Positions 1 through 8,900 of a stretch of DNA of 64,000 nt are shown here, one piece after another. The number at the start of each line of letters is the position of its first letter. The stretch's first letter is position 1. Under the pieces are notes generated by a model, which was not told the origin of the DNA, did no database searches, and saw nothing but the letters and a program-made list of their open reading frames with translations. The stretch is from Sulfurovum lithotrophicum (lineage in GTDB: Bacteria; Campylobacterota; Campylobacteria; Campylobacterales; Sulfurovaceae): NCBI RefSeq assembly GCF_000987835.1, contig NZ_CP011308.1:1302001-1366000 (forward strand). The letters run 5' to 3'. Position numbers and translations under genes: made by a program.

Positions 1-671
1 AATCCAAGCAGAAGCAGCGCGAAGCCTTTGTTGATCCAATCAGATATCTTTGCCATAGTACTGCTCGAAGCGATACTCTGTGCAAAGCCCACAGAGACAC
101 CGGCGATCAGCAGCAGCAGAGAGTGTCCCAGCGCGAAGGTCAGAATGAGCCCGTAGGCCTGCAGATATCCGCTGCTGCCAGCCAAAGACATAATAGCAAA
201 CAGCGGTGCAGAGGCACAGGGTGTACTGACAAGTCCGAAGATCAGACCAATGAGAAAACCGCCAAAGAGACGGTAGTGTATCAGCCGGTGTATGATGGCC
301 GATTTGTCCACCTCTCCAAGCACACCAAACGCATAGAGCGCGATAAGGATGCTCACCATCCCTGCAACCAGGTAGGCCCACATCGGTGCAATGGAGAAGA
401 ACCCTCCGAACTTGGCGACTATGAAGCCCAGAATGGAGAAACTCAGCGCCACACCCAGTGCAAAGAGTGCGGTAAAAAGGTAAGTGTAGACTACCTTTTT
501 TCTGCCCTCAAGATCTTTGTTCAATGCAACTGCACTGCCCACAAGCAGCGGGACGGCCACCAGTGAACAGGGAGCTGCCGCAGTGATGCTGCCTGAAAGA
601 AAAGCACCCGCATAGGTAAGCAGAGAGTTCGACTCCAGAAGATGGGCGATGAAGGGCTGCAGTTCACCCAT
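1..671 (-). CDS. CcdA/DsbD-type membrane thiol-disulfide transporter (3' end cut by window edge)
   Basis: Reading the minus strand from the ATG at 669-671 gives an open frame running off the left edge (about 223 codons seen). It is strongly hydrophobic with about six membrane segments. Two membrane cysteines sit in the family's typical Pro-Cys settings: APCSLVAVPLL (Cys35) and STPCASAPLF (Cys152). CcdA/DsbD-beta proteins use this pair to pass reducing equivalents from cytoplasmic thioredoxin to periplasmic thiol proteins. The gene begins 2 bp after the stop of the FmdE-like gene and closes a run with two small thioredoxins, so it probably supplies electrons to its periplasmic neighbours (inference). 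Cytochrome c maturation is an alternative role. Confidence 0.8.
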   Translation of the reverse strand, partial: MGELQPFIAHLLESNSLLTYAGAFLSGSITAAAPCSLVAVPLLVGSAVALNKDLEGRKKVVYTYLFTALFALGVALSFSILGFIVAKFGGFFSIAPMWAYLVAGMVSILIALYAFGVLGEVDKSAIIHRLIHYRLFGGFLIGLIFGLVSTPCASAPLFAIMSLAGSSGYLQAYGLILTFALGHSLLLLIAGVSVGFAQSIASSSTMAKISDWINKGFALLLLG

Positions 672-673
672 GT

Positions 674-1393
674 TTACCTGCCGACGTTTTTATTGATGAC
701 ATCACTTCGCGAACCGATATCATCCATCTTGAATTCGTACTGATAGTCCTTCAGTTTCGTGATCTTCAAAAGCTGTTTCGGATCAGTGTTGAGCATAGTT
801 GTCATCGCTTCAAAAGCAAGTGCTTCCACTTCATCGATATCTTTGGGAGTGATCTTTTCACCCTTTTTCTGCTTTGTTCTGATCTCTTTTTCTTTCTTCT
901 TGAGGGCTTTGATGAAACCCGTATCGGCAAGCTCTACCTTGTAAGTCTCACCTGTAGAGATCTTCTGCACGATGAAACTGCCTCCAAGAGAGTTGTCCAG
1001 TGAGAGTGTCCTGTGGTTGATGCGTGCACCGCTCATCAGGCTTGAAGTATCGACCAGGCAGGGACTGTTCTTGGCTACCACGCGCAGATCTGTCCTGTCT
1101 ATGACACCGTCGGCAAAGAGTTTTGGCAGAGTGTTGGAGAGTTCCACATACGCCAGTACCAGCCCGTCACAGAGGTGCCCGTGTGCACGTGCAAGTGTCT
1201 TGATGTCGAGCTTTTTTGGGTAGAGGTTGTAGCGCCCCAGTGCACTGTCAGTGTCTTTGACCAGCACCGGTTTTGCATTGGGTGCATTTTTGACAGACTT
1301 TTCGTAAAAAGCGTCATCGATGTTCAGATGCGCTACCTCTCCTGCCCAGACCGCCACGCCGGCAAAGGTCAGTAACAGTGCCCTTTTAAGCAT
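674..1393 (-). CDS. Exported FmdE-domain protein
   Basis: 239 aa with an N-terminal signal peptide (MLKRALLLTF, cleavage near residue 18), so probably periplasmic. HGHLCDG at residues 71-77 is the FmdE-family signature (Gly-His-x-Cys-x-Gly), and a second conserved-looking cysteine follows at SPCLVD (Cys112). FmdE domains were named from a subunit of formylmethanofuran dehydrogenase, but stand-alone exported versions have no settled role and are thought to bind a metal through the His/Cys pair. The start overlaps the end of the upstream small thioredoxin gene by 8 bp, so the two are translationally coupled. A redox- or metal-linked role is inferred from the operon. The C-terminal third is Lys/Glu-rich and not recognised. 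Confidence 0.7.
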   Translation of the reverse strand: MLKRALLLTFAGVAVWAGEVAHLNIDDAFYEKSVKNAPNAKPVLVKDTDSALGRYNLYPKKLDIKTLARAHGHLCDGLVLAYVELSNTLPKLFADGVIDRTDLRVVAKNSPCLVDTSSLMSGARINHRTLSLDNSLGGSFIVQKISTGETYKVELADTGFIKALKKKEKEIRTKQKKGEKITPKDIDEVEALAFEAMTTMLNTDPKQLLKITKLKDYQYEFKMDDIGSRSDVINKNVGR

Positions 1394-1634
1394 TCTTTTG
1401 CGCTTCTTCTATGAGCTTTACCACTTCATCGACACTCAGCAGTTTTCCCGTAGACTTCACTTCACCGTCAATGACAAGGCCGGGTGTACTGACCACATTG
1501 TACTTCATGATCTCCATGATATCATCGACCTTTTCCACCTGATGGAAACCACCCACTTTGGCAAGCGCTTCCTGAACGACTTTTTCAAGTGCCACACATT
1601 TAGCACATCCTGTTCCGAGTATTTCTATTTTCAT
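1386..1634 (-). CDS. Small thioredoxin-fold protein (redox-active disulfide protein 2 type)
   Basis: 82 aa, about the size of the minimal thioredoxin/glutaredoxin fold. The active site is GTGCAKC (Cys10, Cys13) right after the first beta strand, and the cis-proline loop is STPGLVIDG (Pro51). This is the pattern of the 'redox-active disulfide protein 2' family often found beside COG0701 permeases. There is no signal peptide, so it should be cytoplasmic. It overlaps the FmdE-like gene by 8 bp and follows the Cys-rich fusion by about 10 bp. Its likely job is dithiol exchange with the permease or the fusion protein (inference). Confidence 0.8.
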   Translation of the reverse strand: MKIEILGTGCAKCVALEKVVQEALAKVGGFHQVEKVDDIMEIMKYNVVSTPGLVIDGEVKSTGKLLSVDEVVKLIEEAQKNA

Positions 1635-1643
1635 TGTTTCTCC

Positions 1644-2228
1644 TTATGCGCAGCAGGCTGCGTCTGTTTTTTCTTTGATAATGTTATCGCTTTCAAGCAG
1701 TGCTCTGATCTCTTCTGCTTTGAGTACCTTTCCTGTACTTCTGACCTTGCCGTTGATGACAAGCCCCGGTGTGTGCATTACCCTGTAGGCTGCAATTGTC
1801 TGCGGGTCTTCGACCTTTGCGATCTCAAAGTCACCCTCCAGTCCGTTTACTGCCTCTTTGGCTGCTGCTTCGAGCTCTCCGCAGCGTTTGCATCCGCTTC
1901 CGAGTACTTCTATCTTCGTCGCAGTGTCGCAGCAGCTGTCATCGTCGCTACAGCATGCTTCAGCTTTGGCAGGCTGGGCTGCGGAAAAAGACGAAACCTT
2001 CGTCGGTGCCGCAGGTGTACAGCAGGCACTTGTGTTTTGTGCCGGGGTAGAAGCACAGCAACCCGATGCCGGATCGCAGGTGCCCATCTTCATCTCCAGC
2101 GGGCACCAGTTGACGATGCCTGTGATCAGAGGTATGATCCCCAACGCGAACCACCAGTTCTGTGCGTAAATTCCGTAACCTATCAGACCCAGTCCGACGA
2201 CTATCCTGACTATTCTATTTGTACTCAT
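1644..2228 (-). CDS. Fusion: DUF2892 membrane segment, Cys-Cys linker, thioredoxin-like domain
   Basis: 194 aa in three parts. Residues 1-40 form a DUF2892 (YgaP-like) membrane hairpin. Residues 42-100 are a linker with ten cysteines, including Cys-Cys pairs at 57-58, 69-70, 92-93 and 99-100. Residues 104-183 are a small thioredoxin-fold domain with active site SGCKRC (Cys113, Cys116) and cis-Pro loop HTPGLVING, paralogous to the 82-aa protein downstream. A fifth Cys-Cys pair ends the chain (192-193), for 14 cysteines in all. Vicinal cysteines suggest binding of a soft metal or metalloid (inference). The gene follows the permease by about 30 bp. The combination is not a named family that I recognise. 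Confidence 0.75.
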   Translation of the reverse strand: MSTNRIVRIVVGLGLIGYGIYAQNWWFALGIIPLITGIVNWCPLEMKMGTCDPASGCCASTPAQNTSACCTPAAPTKVSSFSAAQPAKAEACCSDDDSCCDTATKIEVLGSGCKRCGELEAAAKEAVNGLEGDFEIAKVEDPQTIAAYRVMHTPGLVINGKVRSTGKVLKAEEIRALLESDNIIKEKTDAACCA

Positions 2229-2259
2229 GCAATTCCTTTAGATATTTCATCTGTGTCTC

Positions 2260-3207
2260 CTATGCCAATATAAAGTTGAATAGGTACCCTACCCCGATGA
2301 TACCCACGCCTACAATACCAAAAAAGATCGCGATCAGTTTCGTATGCAAAATCTTTTTGAGGATCATCGCTTCGGGCAGGCTCAGTGCCGTAATGGCCAT
2401 CATGAAACTCAGCGCCGTTCCAAGCAGCATACCTTTGTTCGTCAGTACCTCTACAAGCGGCATGACACCCGCGGCATTGGAGTACATCGGGATACCCAGG
2501 ATCGTCGCTAACGGTACACCGTACCAGTTGTCACCGCCTGCATATTTGGCAATGAAGTCTGCCGGAACATAGCCGTGGATGAAGGCACCCACGCCCACAC
2601 CGATGAGTACATAGAGCCAGATCTTTTTGAAGATGTCCCAGGTGTAGTCCCATGCCTCTTTAGCCCGCTGTTTTACGGTCATTTTTATCTCGACCTCTCC
2701 CAGTTCACCCTCCATCGGCGTGACGGGAATGAGAATATACTTCTCCATTCCCAGCTTCCCGATGACATAGCCGCCTACGATCGCAACAAAAAGCCCGAAA
2801 CCGATGTAGACTGCCGTGATCTTCCAGCCAAAGAGCGTGAAGAGCATCGCTATGGCGATCTCGTTGTTCATCGGTGCGGAGATCAGGTAGGAAAAGGTCA
2901 CACCCAGCGGGATACGTGCCTGAATGAAGCCCAAGAAGAGCGGAATGGCCGAGCAGGAGCAAAAGGGTGTAATGATCCCAAATAGTGCAGCCAAGACGTT
3001 CCCGTAGAGTTCTGATTTCCCCTGAAGGTGCGCTCTGACGTACTCTGTGTTGAAGTGTGTTCTCAAGTAGGAGACCACAAAAATAATGACGATCAGCAAA
3101 AAAAGTATCTTTACTGTATCGTAAATAAAAAAATTGACCGTGTCGTTGACCCTTCCGGTCAGGCCGAGAAGGTCGACAGTCAAATGGTCTACTGTTTCTT
3201 TCCACAT
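2260..3207 (-). CDS. COG0701/DUF318 family permease (ArsP-like)
   Basis: 315 aa with about eight membrane segments and the family hallmark TPFCSCSAIPLF (Cys83, Cys85), plus the motif APMNNEIA in a later helix. The family includes ArsP, an exporter of organoarsenicals, and relatives often found with small redox-active disulfide proteins, as here. It is first in the operon; the ATG at 3205-3207 has a good ribosome site (AAAGGA). The upstream region carries a sigma70-like promoter overlapped by a palindrome, so repression by an ArsR-type regulator encoded elsewhere is plausible. The substrate cannot be read from sequence. Confidence 0.82.
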   Translation of the reverse strand: MWKETVDHLTVDLLGLTGRVNDTVNFFIYDTVKILFLLIVIIFVVSYLRTHFNTEYVRAHLQGKSELYGNVLAALFGIITPFCSCSAIPLFLGFIQARIPLGVTFSYLISAPMNNEIAIAMLFTLFGWKITAVYIGFGLFVAIVGGYVIGKLGMEKYILIPVTPMEGELGEVEIKMTVKQRAKEAWDYTWDIFKKIWLYVLIGVGVGAFIHGYVPADFIAKYAGGDNWYGVPLATILGIPMYSNAAGVMPLVEVLTNKGMLLGTALSFMMAITALSLPEAMILKKILHTKLIAIFFGIVGVGIIGVGYLFNFILA

Positions 3208-3245
3208 GGGGATCCTTTATTAGAGATGCCTATAAAATGATAGAG

Positions 3246-3274
3246 AGTATAGCATATTTTTTATATTATATCAA
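3246..3274 (-). promoter_or_regulatory. Promoter of the permease/thioredoxin operon
   Basis: On the minus strand there is a -35 box TTGATA (plus 3269-3274), a 17-bp spacer and a -10 box TATACT (plus 3246-3251), about 40 bp before the permease start at 3207. The -35 box lies inside the palindrome at 3268-3287. Confidence 0.65.
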
Positions 3275-3287
3275 GATATCTTGATAT
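3268..3287. promoter_or_regulatory. Perfect 20-bp palindromic operator
   Basis: ATATCAAGATATCTTGATAT is a perfect palindrome covering the -35 box of the permease operon. Size, symmetry and AT-rich outer arms suit a dimeric winged-helix repressor of the ArsR/SmtB group, a usual partner of these permeases. No such regulator gene is visible in the window, so its identity is inference. Confidence 0.6.
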
Positions 3288-3312
3288 TTAGTTATTTTTA
3301 TTTATAGAGGGT

Positions 3313-4677
3313 TTAAAGAAAACAGAGAAGAAGATACGATACAGGCAATAATGCCAACCACCAAAAAGCCTTTCTTTTGGCTTCATATGGCTTGCCTTCA
3401 CTGATGAGATCGATCCTGCGAGAGAGAAGAAGCAGAGTCCATGCCACGGCAATGAAGTCAAAGACACCGAAGAGATCGAGCCACCCTGCATCGGGAGAGA
3501 CCAGTGGGTCAATGAAACCAAACGGCAGATGAAAGGCTTCGATAAACCCGTTGACGACGTTATGGAAATAGCGGGTAAAAAAGCTGGTGATGGCTACACC
3601 AATGGAGGAGACAAGTGCCAGCGGCGCATAGGCATACCCTACTTCAGTAAAAAGTGTTTTTCTGTCTATACCCAGTTTCTCCTCAGCTTTCTTAAACCCC
3701 ATATAGACTACATAAAGCGTAAAAGAGACAGAGACAAGCAGTGTTAGTACTGCTTCAAAATTGAGAGGGCTATGCGGGGACACCCCTTTGAGCCACTTGG
3801 AGATCCACATCCATGGCAGCCAGGCAGCAAAGTCACTGTGATTGAAGTTGGTCGTCAGCTTCATGGTCAGGGTCATGAAGGCAAAGAGCAGAAGATAGGT
3901 CCACACATCTACCGCTCTGGCACGACGGATAGGCTGGGAAAGTGAAAAACCGAATCCTTTGGACTTGTAGCTGATCGCGGCACAGGCGTTGGCACAGTCC
4001 ATACAGAGCGTACAGTCACCCATACTGTTGTTTTTGTCGAAATTGAACGGAGACTGCCCGAACTCACACACCTTGGCACACTCGAAAGTCGTGCAGGTAT
4101 CACAGGCACTGCGGTAACTTCCCAGCCACATGAAAGAGATACGGGAGAACGCATTGCGTATGGCGCTGATGGGGCAGATATGGGCACAGTAGCTCATGTC
4201 TTTGAAAAGAAAGTAAAAGAGAAAGGCCAGCAGCGTAAAGAACGTGTAGAAGAACGCTACAGCGACCGGTTCAGCAAAAACGGCAGGGAAAGCATAGAAA
4301 AGCCCCCAGTAGACGCCCAGGACGACTCCGAGACTAATGTAGGGATTTTTCAATACTTTGGGCATTTTAAAGGCTTTACCTTTACGCTTGATGATCTTCT
4401 TACCGACGAATGCCAGTGGACAGACTGAGCAGAAGTACGCACCCAGTGTCGGCAGGGAGATAAACATGAAAAAGGGCCAGAAGAATGACCAGAAGACCGC
4501 TGTAGTGAAGTGGTTCTCAGAGGCCTTGGGATGAACGAAACCGTACGCCAGAGCGTAGACGAATACACCAAGCGCCACACTGCGTACAATAAAAAGCGTT
4601 TTGGGATTCTTAAAAAAACGCTCTCCCCACCTGTAGGCAAAGAGATCATTCTTGTCACGCTCTATCGTCTCGACCAT
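3313..4677 (-). CDS. Membrane polyferredoxin (4Fe-4S protein, NapH/NosR-like cysteine motifs)
   Basis: 454 aa from the chosen ATG at 4675-4677. The frame stays open to 4755, but that extension overlaps the upstream gene and is unlike the family. About nine membrane segments surround cysteine clusters: CSVCP, CAHICP, then CDTC..CAKVC and CTLCMDC..C, enough for two or more 4Fe-4S clusters on the cytoplasmic side. This architecture recalls NapH and the C-terminal part of NosR, which move electrons from quinol or to periplasmic partners. It lies 7 bp after the AhpD-like gene. No terminal reductase is nearby, so its partner is unknown. Confidence 0.75.
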   Translation of the reverse strand: MVETIERDKNDLFAYRWGERFFKNPKTLFIVRSVALGVFVYALAYGFVHPKASENHFTTAVFWSFFWPFFMFISLPTLGAYFCSVCPLAFVGKKIIKRKGKAFKMPKVLKNPYISLGVVLGVYWGLFYAFPAVFAEPVAVAFFYTFFTLLAFLFYFLFKDMSYCAHICPISAIRNAFSRISFMWLGSYRSACDTCTTFECAKVCEFGQSPFNFDKNNSMGDCTLCMDCANACAAISYKSKGFGFSLSQPIRRARAVDVWTYLLLFAFMTLTMKLTTNFNHSDFAAWLPWMWISKWLKGVSPHSPLNFEAVLTLLVSVSFTLYVVYMGFKKAEEKLGIDRKTLFTEVGYAYAPLALVSSIGVAITSFFTRYFHNVVNGFIEAFHLPFGFIDPLVSPDAGWLDLFGVFDFIAVAWTLLLLSRRIDLISEGKPYEAKRKAFWWLALLPVSYLLLCFL

Positions 4678-4684
4678 TTTTGTG

Positions 4685-5047
4685 TTAACTCTCGAAGGTA
4701 TCGAACGCCGCTTTGGCATTGCCCATGACAGCGCTGCCCTGCGCATGCTTGACAATTCTTACCAGATAGGCAAGTTCTTCTTTGGTAATACCCATTTTTT
4801 TAAGCATTCTTGTCTGTTCCATGACACATTCATCACTTCCAAGTGTAATGGATGCAGCCAATGCGATCATCATCGAAGTTTTTGGATCGAACGGGTTCTT
4901 CTCATCCTGTACACTGAACTTGCTGCTCATTGCCTGCTCGACCAGAAATCTCGGATCGATCGCCTTTGCGCTGTTCAGACTTTGGGGCAGTGCTCCCATT
5001 TTCTCTATCATCATTGCTTCTACCTGTTCCGGTGTCGGTGCATGCAT
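4685..5047 (-). CDS. AhpD/carboxymuconolactone decarboxylase-like protein
   Basis: 120 aa, all-helical, of the CMD/AhpD size class: a core such as ALAASITLGSDECVMEQTRML and then ITKEELAYLVRIVKHAQGSAVM. Active AhpD proteins carry E..CxxCH; here only the first cysteine remains (DECVMEQ, residue about 77), so classical disulfide peroxidase chemistry is unlikely. It sits between the terminator of the efflux operon and the polyferredoxin gene and is probably co-transcribed with the latter. A redox-sensing or non-enzymatic role is possible but not shown. Confidence 0.65.
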   Translation of the reverse strand: MHAPTPEQVEAMMIEKMGALPQSLNSAKAIDPRFLVEQAMSSKFSVQDEKNPFDPKTSMMIALAASITLGSDECVMEQTRMLKKMGITKEELAYLVRIVKHAQGSAVMGNAKAAFDTFES

Positions 5048-5098
5048 TATTATTCCTTTAAATATAATTTATTTGATAAAACATTTGGTTTTATCTTC

Positions 5099-5118
5099 AA
5101 AACACTCCCAAAGGAGTG
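5099..5118 (-). terminator. Intrinsic terminator of the efflux operon
   Basis: Stem CACTCC/GGAGTG with a 4-nt loop, followed on the minus strand by TTTT, about 35 bp after the DUF4395 stop. A partial second copy of the right arm (AAAGGAGTGC twice in tandem) lies next to it. Confidence 0.6.
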
Positions 5119-5151
5119 CAAAGGAGTGCTTCAAAGAGAAAACATATCACA

Positions 5152-5928
5152 TTACTCGTCCTCATCATCATCTTTGAAGAAAGCATCTACTTCAGCTTGT
5201 TCTTTTGCTTTTTTAATGGCATCACGTTCCGCCTTCATAGCATCTAATTCCTCCTGACTCATCATAAGGGTCTTCATCTTTTTGACAAAGATCGTTTTAT
5301 CCGGCAACTTTGTAAAATAGGCGAAGATTCCGTATCCCATAACCAGTATGGTAAGAACAAGAATGATCTTCTGTGCCGGAGAAAACCGTTGGATGGGCTC
5401 TTTGATCTGTATCTCACAGACACCGCCCGGACAGTATTTGGGGTCATTCTTTTTAACCCATTCAAAAATCTTGCATCCCAGACAGATGGAAAATGCCGCT
5501 TCAAAAAAGAGAAGTGCCATACAGATAAGACAGACCAGGACCTTCAGCGGATTTGGCTGCAAATCGATGACCAGATAGTAGAACATCGGCCATGCCAGGA
5601 TAAACCCAAGTGACCAGGCAAAACGTTTCTGTACCGCACCGACATACTCGGGTTTCTGATTCTGCACAAAAAATCGCCCCAGCATCAGACTCGGGGCATA
5701 ACGCGGCTGAACGACTCTCATGGTAAAATCGATCGCAAAAAATGTTACAAAATATTGGGAAAAGACAGGCGTACCGAGCATCACACCGTTCATCAACCCC
5801 AAAAAAGCACCGACGAACAGAATGGCTGCCGCTGCACGCGCTTCTCTCTCATTGAGTACAGGCACCTCATAACCAGCTACCTCCTCGCCGTAAGCGAAAA
5901 ATTCATTTACCGTGCTACGCATACTCAT
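5152..5928 (-). CDS. DUF4395 family membrane protein
   Basis: 258 aa. Residues 25-160 match the DUF4395 pattern: paired membrane helices, the segment FAIDFTMRV..PRYAPSLMLGRF, KRFAWSLG, and a closing Cys pair in ICLGC, with a further Cys pair in CPGGVC. After two more membrane segments the protein ends in a charged coiled tail (KAERDAIKKAKEQ..) and an acidic end (DDDEDE). Its start overlaps the RND pump stop by 4 bp, so it is coupled to the pump. DUF4395 proteins have no established function; placement here suggests an accessory to the efflux system or to thiol redox (inference). Confidence 0.75.
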   Translation of the reverse strand: MSMRSTVNEFFAYGEEVAGYEVPVLNEREARAAAAILFVGAFLGLMNGVMLGTPVFSQYFVTFFAIDFTMRVVQPRYAPSLMLGRFFVQNQKPEYVGAVQKRFAWSLGFILAWPMFYYLVIDLQPNPLKVLVCLICMALLFFEAAFSICLGCKIFEWVKKNDPKYCPGGVCEIQIKEPIQRFSPAQKIILVLTILVMGYGIFAYFTKLPDKTIFVKKMKTLMMSQEELDAMKAERDAIKKAKEQAEVDAFFKDDDEDE

Positions 5929-8900
5929 TTCAGCAATGCCTTCTCTACTTCATTGATAGGATTAGTCTTTTTGTTTCCTTTGTCAAAGATGTATGCATAC
6001 ATCGGCACATACACCAGTGTCAGCAGTGTACCTACCAGCAGACCGCCGATGGCAACATCCGCCAAAGGAGAAAGACGTTCCAGTCCGACCGCCTGTTCCA
6101 GAGCAATAGGAATCATCCCCGCAATGGTACCGAACGCCGTCATCATGACCGGACGGAAACGCACGCGTACGGCTTCCTGTGCACTTTCGAACGGACTCTC
6201 GCCTTTTTCCCTGTAGTCCTGATAAAAATCTATGAGCAGGACGGCATTCTTGATGATAATACCAAAGAGCAGCAGTATCCCCAACAGGCTCGGCATACAG
6301 CTCGGCTTGTCAAAGAGCAGCATCCCCCACGCCGCACCAATAAGCGAGAGCGGCAGTACAAGAATCATAATAAATGCAAGTCTGACCGATCGGTAGATCG
6401 CAATCAGTGTCATAAGCAGAATGATCACACCCAGTCCGATGGCTTTGAGCATACGCTTGAAGCTGTCGTTGATCTGGGCAATATCCCCTGTCTGGTCTAT
6501 CTGAATATCACTGATGTCAGCATCTTTGAGTGCCGCGATCGTATCGTCAGTCAGATGCGTGACCGGACGTTTCGCACGGTAACCGTTGACATCAACACTG
6601 TAGAGCATTTTGTCACGCTCTATTTTGGCAAAGGTCAGGTGCCGTTTCAGCGTCGCGATCTGGCTGAGCGGTATCTCTCCGTTAGGTGTCGTGATCGGCA
6701 GCAGCCTGAGCGTCTCGATATTCTGCGAGAATTTTCCTTTCAGATAGAGCCGGACAACCTGCGTGTTCATCGACTGGAAGTCCGCATTGAGTCCGACGAC
6801 CTGCCCTTTGATCGGAAGCTGCATAGCGATCTGGTACGGTGTAATGCCGTAGCTGAGCGCTTTGTTCTCATCGATGTCAAGTTCCACTTCCATGAAATCC
6901 TTGTCCCAGCTGGTACTGATGGAAGTCAGTCCTTTGACATCTTCAATGGCTTTGGCAACCTCATGTGACGCATTCGGCAGTCCGTCAACATAAGGGGAAC
7001 TCAGCCGTACATCGACCGTCGCTTTAATGGACGAGAGTGCCGTCGCACCGAAGTCGAATACATCATTACGTTTAAGCCCGTCTATATGGGAGAGCTTTTC
7101 ACGAATGACATCTTCAAGTTCCCACATACTCTGTTTTCTTTCAAAACGGTTCACTGCATTGATGGTAATGGTCGCTTCGGCAGGCAGGTTACCCGAACCC
7201 AGACTGAGTACTCCCGGTTCCGTTCCGAATGCAACAGAACTCATTTTGATCCATTTCTGTTTATCGAGCCAGTTCAGGAACGGCTGTATCTTTCGTTCAG
7301 CACTCTCTACTGTATCATTGGAACTGAAAGCGATCTGTGCTTTGATGATACCGGTATCCATTGGCGGCATGGCATCCTTACCGATGGTCGGCATAATGTT
7401 CTTCATACTCATAAGCAGGATCATGATAACACCAATAGTAAGCATCATACGTCTGAAGAACCAGAATTTGCCGTTTGAAAAACGGATGATCCCAACATAA
7501 GGCCCTACCAGACGCCCAATGGTATTTTGGTAAAACCATTCAAAACCGTTTTCGATCTTCGTTTTGCCTACACCGTTTTTGTAAAGCCACTTTGAAAGTA
7601 ACGGAATGAAGGTAATGGAAAGGAACCAGCTCACCAGAAGCGCAATGATCAGTGTTTCGATAAGAGGCTTGAATATCTTCTCCGGGAATCCACCGATGAA
7701 CATCAGAGGAAAAAGGATGGCGATGGTCGCAACAGTACCTGCAAATACCGGACTGAGTACCTCTTTGGTCCCCTTAACAATGGCCTCTTCAAGATTCTCA
7801 TGCCCCTCTGTCAGGTGCCGTTCAATATTCTCCAATACCACAACCGCATCGTCGGTCAGCATTCCCAGTGCCAGGATGATCGCCGTGTAGATAACAATAT
7901 TGAGCTCACCGCCCGTTAGCCAAATGATGGCCATGGTCGAGAAGAACACCATAGGGATGGAAAACCCGGCAGCCACGATGGCACGGAAGTTCCCCAGAAA
8001 GATCATAATAACCAGCAGAGTATAGATGATGGCGTCACGCAGGGCTTCCAGCATATTGTCGTTCGCCTGTTCGATCAGGTCACGCTGCGTATCGGAGATC
8101 TGAAAACGGATATTGGGGTATTTCACCTCAAGGTCCTTCATTTCAGCCCGTGCCGCTTTGGATACATCCAGTACAGAGCCGCCGGGTGCACGCTGAACAG
8201 CCAGGGCAACGGCATCTTTACCGTTGCCTATGTAGCCGCTGGTACGTTTCTGATAGCTCCATGAGACCTTCGCGATATCTCCCAGACGTACATTGGGCAT
8301 GATCTGAAGTTGTTTCAGGCGCTGGACATTGTCCTTTTCCCCATAGAAAGTGACCGTATAGAAATCATTCTTCCCTTTGATGAAACCAATGGGCATATCT
8401 CGGTTAAGCGTAGCGATAGCTTTGGCAATAGTTTCGAAGTTCACATGGTACTTCTTCGCCTTGAATGGGTCGACCTCGATGTTGATCGCGCTCTCATAGC
8501 CACCGAATACTTCTACATTACCGATGGTTTTATTACTGAGGAGAGCCGGTTTGATAAAGCTGTCTGCGATCTTACGGATATCTGCAAGCGTAACCGAATC
8601 ATTCTTCGGACTCATGGCAATGACATCAACAGGCAGGGTGAAATCCCCTGCCGTATAGATGGCAGGGTTCGTACCCTTGGGCAGTTTGGCCTTGACGATG
8701 CTCAGTGCATTGGCCACGTCGACCGCTGCGGCATTAAGCCCTTTTTTATAACCAAACTCTGCTTTGACGATAGAGTAGTTCGCCACATTCACGGAACTGA
8801 CATCGGTCACAAGCCCCAAACGGGAGATCTCCTGTTCAATAGGCTTGGAGACGGTCGAAGCCGCTACCTGCGCCGTTGCACCGGGCACGTTTGTAATGAC

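Noticed and set aside
1320-2273. 317-codon plus-strand frame across the thioredoxin genes
   Set aside because: Antisense to three clear genes; low-complexity Cys/Leu-rich translation with no family features.
4678-4755. N-terminal extension of the polyferredoxin
   Set aside because: Overlaps the upstream AhpD-like gene and lacks conserved sequence; the internal ATG at 4677 starts the family-like part.
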